In this document: positions 48,964 to 58,164 of the stretch, in pieces
Numbering within the stretch: the first letter of the stretch is position 1
How the letters are laid out: each line of letters starts with the position of its first letter
Notes under the pieces: model-generated
Database searches by the model: none
The model's input: only the letters and a program-made list of their open reading frames with translations
Told to the model about the DNA's origin: nothing
Program-made: the position numbers and the translations under genes
NCBI RefSeq assembly: GCF_001937195.1
Contig: NZ_MSDO01000004.1
Location: 1 to 64,000 of the forward strand
Direction: 5' to 3'
Length of the DNA stretch: 64,000 nt
From: Salinicola socius
GTDB taxonomy: Bacteria; Pseudomonadota; Gammaproteobacteria; Pseudomonadales; Halomonadaceae

Positions 48964-49559
48964 TGTCGGCATTCCCGTTTTCGGACCCCGTGGTCGAGCT
49001 GCTGAGCCGGCCCAACGTGAAGCTAGCCTACGCCTGCGAGCTGGATTTCCTGAGCGGCATGGTGCGGGCGCATACCGGTACCGGCCCGCTGATCATCAAG
49101 GGCGAGACGTTCGACGGTGTCGGCACGTTCGGGGATATCTCGTCGACGAAAGAGAAGTTGGACAGCGGATCGCCGGCCAGCGTGACGTTGACGCTCTCCG
49201 GACTGGATGCCGAGCTGATCGCCGGCACTCAGGTCGAGCGCTGCCGTGGCCGATTCGGCCGCCTGCTCTTGGTGGCGATCGATGACGACGGCAGCTATGC
49301 CGCCGATATTCTGTTCAGCGGCAAGATGGATGCACCCCAGTTCAGCTACGCCGGCAGTGAAGACGACAACGCCATCAGCGTCACGATCACCGACCGGATG
49401 GCCGACTGGCAACGCAAGGGCACTGAGCGCTGGACCGATGAGAACCACCGGCAGCGTCACCCTGGCGACCGGTTCTTCTTCGCAGTGGCCCAGCTCGCCG
49501 ATTGGCCAATCTACTGGGGCGCCCGTAAGGATGCACCGTCGTTCACCTATCCCAAGTAG
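48963..49559 (+). CDS. Minor tail protein (DUF2163-like)
   Basis: A 198-residue protein: SRPNVKLAYACELDFLSG, STKEKLDSGSPASVTLTLSGLDAELIAGTQVERCRGRFGRLLLVAIDDDGSYAADILFSGKMDA, ITDRMADWQRKGTERWTDENHRQRHPGDRFF. This is the baseplate hub-like pattern seen before NlpC-type tail proteins. It carries no obvious enzyme motif. Confidence 0.75.
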   Translation: MSAFPFSDPVVELLSRPNVKLAYACELDFLSGMVRAHTGTGPLIIKGETFDGVGTFGDISSTKEKLDSGSPASVTLTLSGLDAELIAGTQVERCRGRFGRLLLVAIDDDGSYAADILFSGKMDAPQFSYAGSEDDNAISVTITDRMADWQRKGTERWTDENHRQRHPGDRFFFAVAQLADWPIYWGARKDAPSFTYPK

Positions 49560-49564
49560 CGCAT

Positions 49565-49990
49565 ATGAACCGATACCCCAACTGGCCACGCCAGCTACAG
49601 CAAACCCTACAAGCCGCCCGCGAGGCGGCTTTTTTGTGGGGCGAAAACGACTGCTGCCTGTTCGCCGCCGATTGCTGCAAAGCCATCTGCGGCGTCGATC
49701 CCGCGGCGGATTATCGCGGCCGCTATCACACTGCGGTCGGTGCCAAGCGGGTACTGGCCAATACCCACGGCAGCCTCGAGGCGGCGTGGGATGCGTGCTT
49801 CGAGCGCGTGCCAGTCGCCCAGGCAATGCGGGGTGACGTGGTGCTGTTCGATGCGCCGCTGGGGCGATGCATCGGCGTCGTCTGGTCTGGCGGGATTTGG
49901 TGTGTGACGGAAGAAGGCGCGGCCCGGGCGAAAGCCGAGCCGCTGATCGCCTGGCGGGTCGAGGCCCGAGACGAATCGAGCGAGGAGTAA
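49565..49990 (+). CDS. NlpC/P60-like tail peptidase (DUF6950-like)
   Basis: A 141-residue protein. AAFLWGENDCCLFAADCCKAICGVDPAADYRG contains the likely Cys nucleophile in the WGENDC context, and later QAMRGDVVLFDAPLGRCIGVVW carries the second conserved block. It is tail-tip-associated and may open peptidoglycan during DNA entry. A terminator-like hairpin lies within codons 16-24. Confidence 0.82.
   Translation: MNRYPNWPRQLQQTLQAAREAAFLWGENDCCLFAADCCKAICGVDPAADYRGRYHTAVGAKRVLANTHGSLEAAWDACFERVPVAQAMRGDVVLFDAPLGRCIGVVWSGGIWCVTEEGAARAKAEPLIAWRVEARDESSEE
49612..49635 (+). terminator. Terminator-like hairpin inside the NlpC-type coding region
   Basis: A seven-base-pair AGCCGCC/GGCGGCT stem with a five-base loop and a T-run to 49635, entirely within the gene. 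The encoded residues (AAREAAFL) fit the family, so the gene start is not in doubt. It may cause partial termination or merely reflect codon choice. Confidence 0.55.
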
Positions 49991-49993
49991 CGG

Positions 49994-52900
49994 ATGGGTA
50001 AGGCGGTCAAGGCAGTCGCAGCGGTCGCGGTTGGTGTGGCCGTCGGGTTCGCCACCGGGAATCCTTATCTCGGCGTGCTCGCCGGCGGGGCGATGTTCGC
50101 CTCGTCGTCGCTGACGCCGGAAGCGAACATCGGCGCATCGACTCAGACCGAACTCAAACAGGTCATCCGCTCGAGTAAGGAGCCGGCCCACTACCAGTTC
50201 GGCCGCTGCGCGGTCGGCGGCCTGCTGGCATGGGCGCAGGAAGAAGAGGGCGACCAGACCAAAGAGTGGCTGCACCTGGTCTACGTGCTGAGCGAGGGCG
50301 ATATCGAATCCCTCGACGAGCTCTATCTCAACCAGGAACCGGCCGCCGACGCCGAGGATCTCGTCGACTACGCGCTGATCCGTAGCCCCAGCGCGGCCAA
50401 CCAGTACCTGCTCGACAACTCCCCGGACTGGCGCGACAGCCAGATCGGCAAGGGCCTGAGCTACGTGCGCCTGTCGCTCAAGTACGACCGCGACTACTGG
50501 GCGTCGGGCATCCCCACACCGCTGTTCGTGATGCGTGGCAATCGGGAAATCTACGACCCTCGCACCGAGACCACCGGCTACAGCGATAACTGGGCGCTGG
50601 TGATCCTCTGGTATCTGCGCACGCGGCTCGGAGTGCCCGATGACGAGATCATCTGGGAGATGTTCATCTCGGCAGCCAACGTCAGCGACGAGACCGTCAC
50701 CACGCCGGATGGTGGGACTGAGCGCCGCTACACCATCGGCGGCGGGTTCAAGGCCGACGCGCGCAAGGATCGTGTGCTGGCCGACATGGAGGCCGCCGGC
50801 GGCGGACAGGTGGTGCGTATCGGCGGCAAGTTCGGGCTGATGGCCGGCGCCTACTACGGGCCCTACGAGCTGACCATCGACGAAGACATGGTCATCGGCG
50901 CCGTCAGTGGCCAGACCGAGGTCGCCCAGGCCGACGCGGTCAACACCATGACCGGCAAATTCATCGATCCGGACCAGCGCTGGAGCGAAACCGATTATCC
51001 GGCGGTAAGCGTGGCGGAGTGGATTGAAGCCGACGGCGGCCCGATCGAGGATTCGCTCGATCTGCAGTACGTGTTCTCGCCGTATCAGGCCCAGCGCCTC
51101 GCCAACATCGCGCTTCGCCGCAAGCGCGCGGGCGGCTCGCTATCGCTGACGCTCAACTTCCGCGGCTACGCCTGCCGGCCTGGCCGCGTCGTGCGCGTCT
51201 ATCTGCCGTCGATCAACATCGACGGCGAGTTCCGAATCACCGACTGGGACTTCCATGGTGACAGCGGCTGCAAAGTCACCCTCTCATCCGAAGATCCCGA
51301 GATCTATGACGACGCCGTCGGCGAGCCCTACGACCCGCTCGGCTTCATCTCGCTGCCTACCGGTGGCATCGCCGCGCCGTCCGGGCTGACCTACACGCTC
51401 GAAACGGTCGGCGAGACCATCCAGGGGCGCCTCGACTGGTCTGCCGTCAGCGGGGCGCAAAGCTACAGCGTCGTGCTGCGTTCGAACGGCCAGGCCGTTC
51501 AAGCGATCGAGGTGCCGCCCAACTCGACCACCTGCACTATCGGCGGACTGCCGGCGGGGCAGTACGTCGCCGAGGTGCGCACGCGCGGGAGCTTCGGGCA
51601 GTCCGGTGCCGCGACGGTCACGTTCAGCGTCAACGCACCACCGATGCCGGACAGCGTCATCGTCCAGGTCACGAACAACGAAGTGACGCTGATCCCGCAA
51701 CTGGCGTGGAACGGCACCCCTGTCTCTTTCCGGTTCTACTACTCGCCGACACTGCTCGACGCCAACCAGGTGCGCGGCTCGGCCCAGCTACTCAGTACTG
51801 GCGCCAGTCTTGTCCACACCGGGCGCAGCTTCGGCACGACCTATTACTACTGGATCGAGAGCGTCAACGCCTACGGCCACAGCGATCTGTTCTTCCAGGA
51901 GGTTGCGACGACCAGTGATTTCACCGAGGAAGAAGCGCGGATCAACGAGATCATTTATCGGGACGGCGGCCTGGCCGACCAGTTCCAGAACGGCTTGGAC
52001 GAGAGCTACGAGGCAATCGCCGAAGCGCAGCAGTCCATCGACGATCTGAAGGCGCAAGTCGATGCGCTCGATCCGGAAGGCCAAGGCGCTCGCATCGACG
52101 AGCTTCAGCAGATCATCGAAACTGAAGAGAAGATGCAGGCTATTCGCTATCTCGGTCTGCGTGCTCAGTCAATGAACGGGGCCGCTCAGCAGGACACCGA
52201 CCGGATCGTCGAAGCCAACAATCGCTATGCAATCTCGCAGCGCGTCAACACGCTGTCGACTGACTTCAGCGGCAACAAAGCGACAGTAGACAACCGGCTC
52301 ACGGCATTGAGCCAAGCCGATAGCGCGCTTGCGCAGAGAGTCGATAACTACCAGGTCGAGGTGAGCGACCAGTTTGCATCCGTCAATCAGAACATCAGCG
52401 CTGTCTATAACCCGACCACCGGTGCCGTTGCTAGAGCCGTTACTACGGTCAACGTCAACGGCCGCCGAGGCATGCTGGGCATTCAAGTCGACGGACAGCT
52501 TGCCGAGATCATCGGCATCGCAGATCAATTTGCCATTCTGAATGAGATATCCGGCGAGCTCGTCACCGCGTTTGTCGTCAAGGACGGCCGTGTAATCATC
52601 CCCGAAGCGCTGATCGACTCCCTGGTCGTGACCAAGCTGCGGTCGACGAACGGCAATTTAGTGTTCGATGGCGACAAGCTGAAAGCCGACTATATCGACG
52701 TTAATAACCTCACGGGCAAATGGGCAAACGTCAAAGATATCGTCATCAAATGGGCCGATATTCAGGATGTGGAAATAGATGGAGCCACAATAAAAAATGC
52801 TTCGATAGACACTCTCCAGCTAGCCGGCAATGCCGTCACGATCAACGCTTCTCAGATTTATTCCGGCGCAATCGGAATTTCGGAATCATGGTCGAACATT

Positions 52901-53281
52901 ATCGATCTCGCCTACGATCCTCAGGGTAATGATCTCGATATCTTCTTCAGTGCCTCGTTCGATCTCACCGCCGCTGATTCCGGGACGGGTAGTAGTGTCT
53001 ATTGCCGCGCTCGCATTCAGCTACAGGTCACGATTAGCGGGGCTGTTGAATACGATTTCGGTTCAATTATGGACACCCGAAATACGGTTTCAAATCCCAA
53101 CTCAGGTAGCAATGTTACCTCCAGGGTCGATAGCGCGGATATCAAAACGCTGTTCACTCGGCTTCCAGGTTGGAGCGGGAATAGGACGGTGAGGATTAGA
53201 GCCAGGGCCATAGTCAACGGCACCCTCATTGGATGTAGCGCAGAAAAACGCGGCATCAAACTCTCTGTGACTAAACGATAA
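49994..53281 (+). CDS. Tail tip/host specificity protein, lambda J-like
   Basis: A 1095-residue protein. The N-terminal hydrophobic KAVAAVAVGVAVGFATGNPYLGVLAG segment and TELKQVIRSSKEPAHYQFGRCAVGGLLAW are J/tip-like. Fibronectin type III modules lie at about 455-640. A coiled coil follows (about 655-720), then a DUF1983-like segment (RGMLGIQVDGQLAEIIGIADQFAIL) and a beta-rich C terminus. It binds the host receptor. The C-terminal 150 residues are less GC-rich, as expected for exchangeable specificity modules. Confidence 0.93.
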   Translation: MGKAVKAVAAVAVGVAVGFATGNPYLGVLAGGAMFASSSLTPEANIGASTQTELKQVIRSSKEPAHYQFGRCAVGGLLAWAQEEEGDQTKEWLHLVYVLSEGDIESLDELYLNQEPAADAEDLVDYALIRSPSAANQYLLDNSPDWRDSQIGKGLSYVRLSLKYDRDYWASGIPTPLFVMRGNREIYDPRTETTGYSDNWALVILWYLRTRLGVPDDEIIWEMFISAANVSDETVTTPDGGTERRYTIGGGFKADARKDRVLADMEAAGGGQVVRIGGKFGLMAGAYYGPYELTIDEDMVIGAVSGQTEVAQADAVNTMTGKFIDPDQRWSETDYPAVSVAEWIEADGGPIEDSLDLQYVFSPYQAQRLANIALRRKRAGGSLSLTLNFRGYACRPGRVVRVYLPSINIDGEFRITDWDFHGDSGCKVTLSSEDPEIYDDAVGEPYDPLGFISLPTGGIAAPSGLTYTLETVGETIQGRLDWSAVSGAQSYSVVLRSNGQAVQAIEVPPNSTTCTIGGLPAGQYVAEVRTRGSFGQSGAATVTFSVNAPPMPDSVIVQVTNNEVTLIPQLAWNGTPVSFRFYYSPTLLDANQVRGSAQLLSTGASLVHTGRSFGTTYYYWIESVNAYGHSDLFFQEVATTSDFTEEEARINEIIYRDGGLADQFQNGLDESYEAIAEAQQSIDDLKAQVDALDPEGQGARIDELQQIIETEEKMQAIRYLGLRAQSMNGAAQQDTDRIVEANNRYAISQRVNTLSTDFSGNKATVDNRLTALSQADSALAQRVDNYQVEVSDQFASVNQNISAVYNPTTGAVARAVTTVNVNGRRGMLGIQVDGQLAEIIGIADQFAILNEISGELVTAFVVKDGRVIIPEALIDSLVVTKLRSTNGNLVFDGDKLKADYIDVNNLTGKWANVKDIVIKWADIQDVEIDGATIKNASIDTLQLAGNAVTINASQIYSGAIGISESWSNIIDLAYDPQGNDLDIFFSASFDLTAADSGTGSSVYCRARIQLQVTISGAVEYDFGSIMDTRNTVSNPNSGSNVTSRVDSADIKTLFTRLPGWSGNRTVRIRARAIVNGTLIGCSAEKRGIKLSVTKR

Positions 53282-53284
53282 CCC

Positions 53285-53304
53285 CGCCTTCGGGCGCTTT
53301 TTTT
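53285..53304 (+). terminator. Weak terminator before the fibre gene
   Basis: A four-base-pair CGCC/GGCG stem with a TTCG loop and a seven-T run (53298-53304), directly after the J-like stop and 14 nt before the next ATG. The stem is short, so efficiency is doubtful. Confidence 0.5.
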
Positions 53305-53318
53305 ATGTAGGAGATCCT

Positions 53319-54161
53319 ATGGCGACGGCATCGAATCAGGACCAGCTGAATGAGGTTGTGAACGGTCTTATCACTACCGTCGAAAACGCCCTCGCTTCGG
53401 CGTTCAACCTGACCGAGCGCGCGAACGATGGGAACGTTGGATTGCTCGCTTCTGCTAATTATCTCTCGGACGCCGGCGTAGGCGATGCGGCACTGCTGCG
53501 TAACAAGATGGGATTTGTGGCGGCAGCGTTGGTCGAGTTGAAAAAGTACGGGGTAGGCAATGTTGGTGCACAACCGACATGGTACGGTGGTCCAAATCTA
53601 GATCAGTTTGATATGGACTCCGACCCAACTAATATTCCCGCCGGTTGCTATAGGGCGACCTCAACTTTAGCAAACCGCCCCGGTGGATCTGGCACCATCT
53701 ATTGCAGCGGTTATAACAGCGGTGTAACCAACATTCTCTATCTTGAGAATGACGACGACGACCCCAGAGCCTGGACGCGTAGTTACGTCAACGCCACTTG
53801 GTCAGCGTGGAAGGAAATTGCCGCACCCAAGGTCTACAGCAACTCTAATGGCTGGGTTCTCAGGCTACCCAACCGAATCCAAGTTTGCGTCAGCCCTCTT
53901 CTAACATTGAGATACGATAATGGTAATCGGCTGGGCACAGACTGGTCTTTTCCTGCGGGCTTTTCGAACTGCTTCGTCGTGTTACCGGCTGCTGACTGGG
54001 GTTCTATCGCTTCCGCAAGGATGTTGCGTGCCACGCTAAGAGGTGACACTTCACCAGGCAACACAGGATGTCGTATCGCGGCGTGGTCTGGCTATGGCGA
54101 ATCATTCAACAGCGACGACACCTATCCCGAGTGTCGTGGCATTGCCATTGGAGTCTACTGA
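53319..54161 (+). CDS. Tail fibre protein with pyocin-knob-like domain
   Basis: A 280-residue protein. The N-terminal helix region (MATASNQDQLNEVVNGLITTVENALASAFNL) probably trimerises. A knob-like module follows (FDMDSDPTNIPAGCYRATSTL...GTIYCSGYNSGVTNILYLEN...RAWTRSYVNATWSAWKEI), then a C-terminal receptor-binding domain. It overlaps the next gene by 1 nt. Confidence 0.85.
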   Translation: MATASNQDQLNEVVNGLITTVENALASAFNLTERANDGNVGLLASANYLSDAGVGDAALLRNKMGFVAAALVELKKYGVGNVGAQPTWYGGPNLDQFDMDSDPTNIPAGCYRATSTLANRPGGSGTIYCSGYNSGVTNILYLENDDDDPRAWTRSYVNATWSAWKEIAAPKVYSNSNGWVLRLPNRIQVCVSPLLTLRYDNGNRLGTDWSFPAGFSNCFVVLPAADWGSIASARMLRATLRGDTSPGNTGCRIAAWSGYGESFNSDDTYPECRGIAIGVY

Positions 54162-54493
54162 TGAAGGTCGTTTACACACCACAAATTGCTGACTTCTTGG
54201 TGGTCTACTCATTCAGTGGCGAAACCGTCACTGCCACGATCGCGGGACAGACCGACAGCGTCGAATTTTCGGCACTCGCCATCGGGCATTGCCGCGCCGA
54301 CGAGATCGAGACGACCCTGCCGCATGACGTGTTCCGAGGCGCGGCGCGTGACGAGGACGGTAACCTGACCGTCTGGCTGCTCAATCCTTACCCAGAACGG
54401 GTGCTGCGTGACGACCACGAAACGAATGAAAGCTACGACGCGCGTCGTGCGCATTGGCAGCGGCAACAGACCGAATATGAGGAGATTATCTAA
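54161..54493 (+). CDS. Small protein after the tail fibre (possible fibre accessory)
   Basis: A 110-residue protein: MKVVYTPQIADFLVVYSFSGETVTATIAGQTDSVEFSAL, with a charged helical C terminus (RRAHWQRQQTEYEEII). The position suits a tail fibre accessory or chaperone. It shares one nucleotide with the genes on both sides. Confidence 0.6.
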   Translation: MKVVYTPQIADFLVVYSFSGETVTATIAGQTDSVEFSALAIGHCRADEIETTLPHDVFRGAARDEDGNLTVWLLNPYPERVLRDDHETNESYDARRAHWQRQQTEYEEII

Positions 54494-54945
54494 TGGGGCG
54501 CATCGCTAGCCAGACCCACATGCCGACTTCCATCGACCGACTCGAACAGGCCAAGACCAAGGCGCTCGAAAGTTTGAACGCCGACTACGAGGCAGGGGCC
54601 AAGCCGCTATTGCGCGAGTATCCTGCAATCGAGCGCCTGAGCTGGACTCAGCAGCAGAACGAAGCGACTGCGTACCAGGCGTGGCTCGATGCCGGTAGCG
54701 AAGGCGATGCTCCAGCGACACCCGCGCTATCAGCGATCCTCAAGGGCCGTAACGGTAGTGACGGTGCCGAGACGCTGACGGAACTCGTTGCCGCCGTGCT
54801 GCGCAATGCCGAGTCGTTCATCCAGTGGCAGGAGTATACCGGCCTGCGCCAACGTGGCGAGTGGATGATTCAAGGCGCGGAGACGGACGAGGAAGCCCAG
54901 GCGGTGACGTGGGAATCTCTGACAGATGAGGAGCCCACCGAATGA
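54493..54945 (+). CDS. Possible tail fibre assembly protein
   Basis: A 150-residue helical protein: RLEQAKTKALESLNADYEAGAKPLLREYPAIERLSWTQQQNEATAYQAWLDAG resembles DUF4376/fibre-assembly-like sequences, where a helical part senses fibre folding. It overlaps the next gene by 4 nt. The assignment is by pattern and position. Confidence 0.55.
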   Translation: MGRIASQTHMPTSIDRLEQAKTKALESLNADYEAGAKPLLREYPAIERLSWTQQQNEATAYQAWLDAGSEGDAPATPALSAILKGRNGSDGAETLTELVAAVLRNAESFIQWQEYTGLRQRGEWMIQGAETDEEAQAVTWESLTDEEPTE

Positions 54946-55229
54946 GCCAGTTCCCCGAGATCGACAAACTCAACGGCGCCGCCCGCGCCGCCCGCGCCGC
55001 CCGCGCCGCCCGCGCCGCGCGCGACAAGTGCGACAAGTGCGAAGCGAAGCTGCGCGAGACCCTGCCGCCTAGCACAAGGCTCAACATCCAGTCAGGGCCG
55101 GATTGGGTCGGGCTGTACGAGTTGCAGAATTACCAACGGTTCAGCTTCGGCCAAGTCGCGCTGCGCAACGTAGACACCGGCGTCGAGCGGCGCGTGGGGT
55201 ATGGGCAGGTGAGGGTGGCGGAGGAGTAG
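54942..55229 (+). CDS. Protein with five AAR tandem repeats and a CxxC motif
   Basis: A 95-residue protein. After MSQFPEIDKLNG come five exact Ala-Ala-Arg repeats, then DKCDKCEAKL and a folded C-terminal part (WVGLYELQNYQRFSFGQVALRNVDTGVERRVGY). It is the last gene of the tail operon. The repeat keeps frame when its copy number changes. Function unknown. Confidence 0.65.
   Translation: MSQFPEIDKLNGAARAARAARAARAARDKCDKCEAKLRETLPPSTRLNIQSGPDWVGLYELQNYQRFSFGQVALRNVDTGVERRVGYGQVRVAEE
54978..55022. repeat. Nine-base coding microsatellite
   Basis: Five tandem copies of GCCGCCCGC, the last with one base changed. It encodes (Ala-Ala-Arg)5 in the last tail-operon gene. The copy number probably varies by slippage without breaking the frame. 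Confidence 0.85.
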
Positions 55230-55282
55230 AGAGGAGCGGCCGGCGTGTGAGCCAATCACGCGCCAAAAAAGAATAGATGAGA

Positions 55283-55951
55283 TCAACTATCAGATTTCTT
55301 TCTCATCTCTTCTCGCCATTCCATCATGGCCGCGCGATCTGCCTCCCGATCGGAAGTGTCATACACGTCAGCTTTTAGCTTCCGGTTTCCCCGGAGCACT
55401 GGCGATAAGGCCTCATTTATCTTTTTAATATCGTTAGCAATCTGTGCCAACGGATCACTGCCTAGTTTGCTAATCCCTTCTTGGTCACTCATGCTTAAAG
55501 TGTATGAGTTGTATTCCCTCGCCTCATCTGAGGCCTTACGTTTCCAACTGATTTCTACTTTGAAGTCTACTCCCTTGATCGATTTGTACTCTGTCAAGTA
55601 GCTGGAAAGCCCATGGCCGGGCTTGAGAACGCTGATGTTTTGCAAAGGTGGAGCATACCCTTCTCGGACGTCTTCATTTTCGACTGGAGGATCAAAAGTG
55701 ACGGTCACGTCATAGGCAGGAGCATTCCCTGGGTTGTCAACATGTAAGTCGAAATGAATCATAGACCATCTGTTTGGCGATAGTGTGGCTACAACATGAG
55801 GCTGCGAAGAAGCATCAGCCATTCTAGTGGTTTCGCGAGCTAGTATCGTAGTTACTCTCCACAAAAATACTGTCGCTAGCGCAGTGACAATCGTGCCTAG
55901 AGCACCAGTGATAGCTATCAGAATAGTTGCCCAACTTGGTAATTTATCCAT
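55283..55951 (-). CDS. Membrane-anchored protein of unknown function (cargo)
   Basis: A 222-residue protein starting MDKLPSWATILIAITGALG, with one N-terminal span, a beta-rich extracytoplasmic or cytosolic domain (PHVVATLSPNRWSMIHFDLHVDNPGNAPAYDVTVTFDPP) and a charged C-terminal helix. The start at 55951 is preferred (GAGG upstream) over one 12 nt earlier. It is AT-rich and leftward, against the tail operon, so it is probably lysogenic cargo. Confidence 0.65.
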   Translation of the reverse strand: MDKLPSWATILIAITGALGTIVTALATVFLWRVTTILARETTRMADASSQPHVVATLSPNRWSMIHFDLHVDNPGNAPAYDVTVTFDPPVENEDVREGYAPPLQNISVLKPGHGLSSYLTEYKSIKGVDFKVEISWKRKASDEAREYNSYTLSMSDQEGISKLGSDPLAQIANDIKKINEALSPVLRGNRKLKADVYDTSDREADRAAMMEWREEMRKKSDS

Positions 55952-55988
55952 ACTCAGCCTCATTGATTGTTGTTGATTGGATCCTACT

Positions 55989-56651
55989 ATGTGCGGACGA
56001 TACGCTTTCTACAGCATGGACTTTTCAGCGCTCGCCGAGGCCGTGGCCCAGCCCGATCTCTTCGCTGATGCCGAGCCCCGATACAACGTGCCACCGGGCA
56101 CGTTGATCAGTGTCGCGCGTCGCGCTGACGACGAGGCACCCGTCACGATCGAGCAGCTCTGGTGGGGATATCGGCCGGCATGGGCCGGCGCTAAAGCTCC
56201 ACAGCCCATCAACGCCAAAGCCGAGACCGTGGCTACCAGCCGATACTTCGCGCCAGCGTTTAAGCGCCACCGTTGCTTGATACCAGCAAATGGGTGGTAC
56301 GAATGGCTGTCCCTCGATGGTCGCAAGCAGCCGCATTTCATCACCCGCAGCGATAGCCAGACGCTTTATCTCGCCGGCATCTGGACCGACCGCGGCGATG
56401 ACCTGGCGCCTGGGGTGGCGATCATCACTGAGCCGGCGCGGGGGAGTGCGCAAGAGGTTCACGACCGGATGCCGCTGGCGCTGGATAACGATTCGCTGGA
56501 ACCATGGCTGGATCCCCATTTCACGGAGCGCGACGCCATCCGTGGCGTCACTCGGCATATCGACGCCGGCCTGATCCGGCATTGGCCAGTAAGTACCGCA
56601 GTCAATAAGCCTGGCGATGATCGTAACGCGGCGCTGATCAATCCGCTGTAG
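55989..56651 (+). CDS. SRAP-domain protein (HMCES/YedK family)
   Basis: A 220-residue protein starting MCGRYAFYS. The Cys2 that crosslinks to abasic sites is present, as are NAKAETVATSRYFAPAFKRHRCLIPANGWYEW and the C-terminal HDRMP motif. It shields abasic sites in single-stranded DNA. Phage and SOS loci often carry one. A degenerate copy of its 3' end lies at 58902-58973. Confidence 0.92.
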   Translation: MCGRYAFYSMDFSALAEAVAQPDLFADAEPRYNVPPGTLISVARRADDEAPVTIEQLWWGYRPAWAGAKAPQPINAKAETVATSRYFAPAFKRHRCLIPANGWYEWLSLDGRKQPHFITRSDSQTLYLAGIWTDRGDDLAPGVAIITEPARGSAQEVHDRMPLALDNDSLEPWLDPHFTERDAIRGVTRHIDAGLIRHWPVSTAVNKPGDDRNAALINPL

Positions 56652-56842
56652 GCGATGCCTGACATCACGTGTGGGAATATTCGCACTCATGTCTCTTGGC
56701 GCGCGACCGACAGATACTTTAGTCGCGCGAGTTACGTCCTTGGAATGTGAATCTCAGCCCGTCCAAAGGCCGGCTTTTTGCTTGCGATTGATTCAGCTAT
56801 AGCGCCGGGCAGTACGCTTTCAAGGGCGTCGAGCCCCCTGTT

Positions 56843-57238
56843 TCAGTGTTCTGCCTCCCTTGCGGGTTCGTCGCCGTCCGTCTCTCCTGATGCTTCGCAT
56901 CGCAGAAAGGCCCAGTCGATGAGAGCCTCAATCGAAGGGCCCAGGGCGGTGCCCATCTCGCTGAGGGTGTATTCGACCTTGGGTGGGACTTCTGGATAGA
57001 TCTTCCGAATGACGATCCCATCCGCTTCCAGCTGTCGCAGCTGCTGGATCAACATTTTCTGGTTAACGCCCTCCACCCGCCGTTCCAGTTCCGAGAATCG
57101 CAGCGGCCCCCTTGCCGCGAAGAGCTGGATAATGATGACGATTTTCCACTTGCCTTCGAGCACGCGCAGCGTCTCGCCTGTCGCGGCAGCCCAGACGAGT
57201 TGCTGTTTGGGGTCTTCACATCGCCAGTCACGTTTCAT
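56843..57238 (-). CDS. HxlR-family transcriptional regulator
   Basis: A 131-residue winged-helix protein: LRVLEGKWKIVIIIQLFAARGPLRFSELERRVEGVNQKMLIQQLRQLEADGIVIRKIYPEVPPKVEYTLSEMG is the HxlR signature. It is divergent from the oxidoreductase and nitroreductase genes and probably regulates them in response to reactive electrophiles or oxidants, as known for several HxlR members. Confidence 0.92.
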   Translation of the reverse strand: MKRDWRCEDPKQQLVWAAATGETLRVLEGKWKIVIIIQLFAARGPLRFSELERRVEGVNQKMLIQQLRQLEADGIVIRKIYPEVPPKVEYTLSEMGTALGPSIEALIDWAFLRCEASGETDGDEPAREAEH

Positions 57239-57342
57239 CAGACTTACCTTTTGGTGTGTACCTTACTATCTTGTGTGTTCTTGCCCTTATTGCTGCTCCG
57301 TCCCATATTAGATGCCGAACCTACTTTGAAGAAGGGCAGATT

Positions 57343-58089
57343 ATGAAAATCGGCGTCATAGGCATAGGAAGTATCGGTAGCACAGTCGCGCGTAAGCTGG
57401 CGGCGACTGGCCATGAAGTTAGTGTTGCCAATTCACGAGGGGCTGACGCCGTGCGCGATTTCGCCCGCGAAATTGGCGCTACTCCCACCGACACCCGCGG
57501 CGCAGTTGAGGGGGCGGAGGCGATCGTATTATCGATCCCACTGCCCGCCTTGGCAGAGCTGCCGGAGGACTTCTTTGACGGCGTCCCGGCCAGCGTTCCG
57601 ATCATCGATACCAGCAATTATTACCCTGGCATACGCGACCCGAAGATCGATGATCTAGAGGCGGGGAAAGTCGAAAGTGTTTGGGTCTCCGAGCAGATCG
57701 GTCGACCGATCATTAAGGCATTCAACAACATCCTTGCAGAGTCACTGGCCAACAAGGCTGCACCGAAGGGCTCGCGCGAACGCTTGGCCATCGCCGTGGC
57801 GGGCGATGACGGCGACACCAAGCGTGTTGCCATGGAGATCGTGGACATTATGGGATTCGACCCAGTCGATACCGGATCGCTGGCCAACAGCTGGCGCCAT
57901 CAGCCCGCCGCCCCCGGCTATTGCTGCGACTATAGTGCTGAAATGGTGCTAAAGGGCGTGGCCCAGGCGAACGAAGCGGAGAGGATCAGGGCTCGCGGCC
58001 TCATATTCGAGCGGCTGATGACCTTTGATCGCGAGGTGATGCCTTCAGATCTGCCGGCGTTGAACCGCGAATATAACGGTGTCGCCTGA
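57343..58089 (+). CDS. F420-type NADP oxidoreductase family protein
   Basis: A 248-residue protein: MKIGVIGIGSIGSTVARKLAATGHEVSVANSRG is an NADP-binding Rossmann start, and AFNNILAESLANKA fits the family. AAGGG precedes the ATG. It is the first gene of a pair with the nitroreductase, divergent from the HxlR gene. It probably reduces a small dinucleotide-dependent substrate. Confidence 0.88.
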   Translation: MKIGVIGIGSIGSTVARKLAATGHEVSVANSRGADAVRDFAREIGATPTDTRGAVEGAEAIVLSIPLPALAELPEDFFDGVPASVPIIDTSNYYPGIRDPKIDDLEAGKVESVWVSEQIGRPIIKAFNNILAESLANKAAPKGSRERLAIAVAGDDGDTKRVAMEIVDIMGFDPVDTGSLANSWRHQPAAPGYCCDYSAEMVLKGVAQANEAERIRARGLIFERLMTFDREVMPSDLPALNREYNGVA

Positions 58090-58164
58090 CCCCGGTTACC
58101 TTGCCTGCTTTTTACGGACCCGCCCATCATGCAGGGCGGTCTCTCAGCAAACGGACTTACGGCT

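Noticed and set aside
55241-55266. Hairpin after the last tail gene considered as a terminator
   Set aside because: The stem is imperfect and neither strand has a proper T-run on the correct side.
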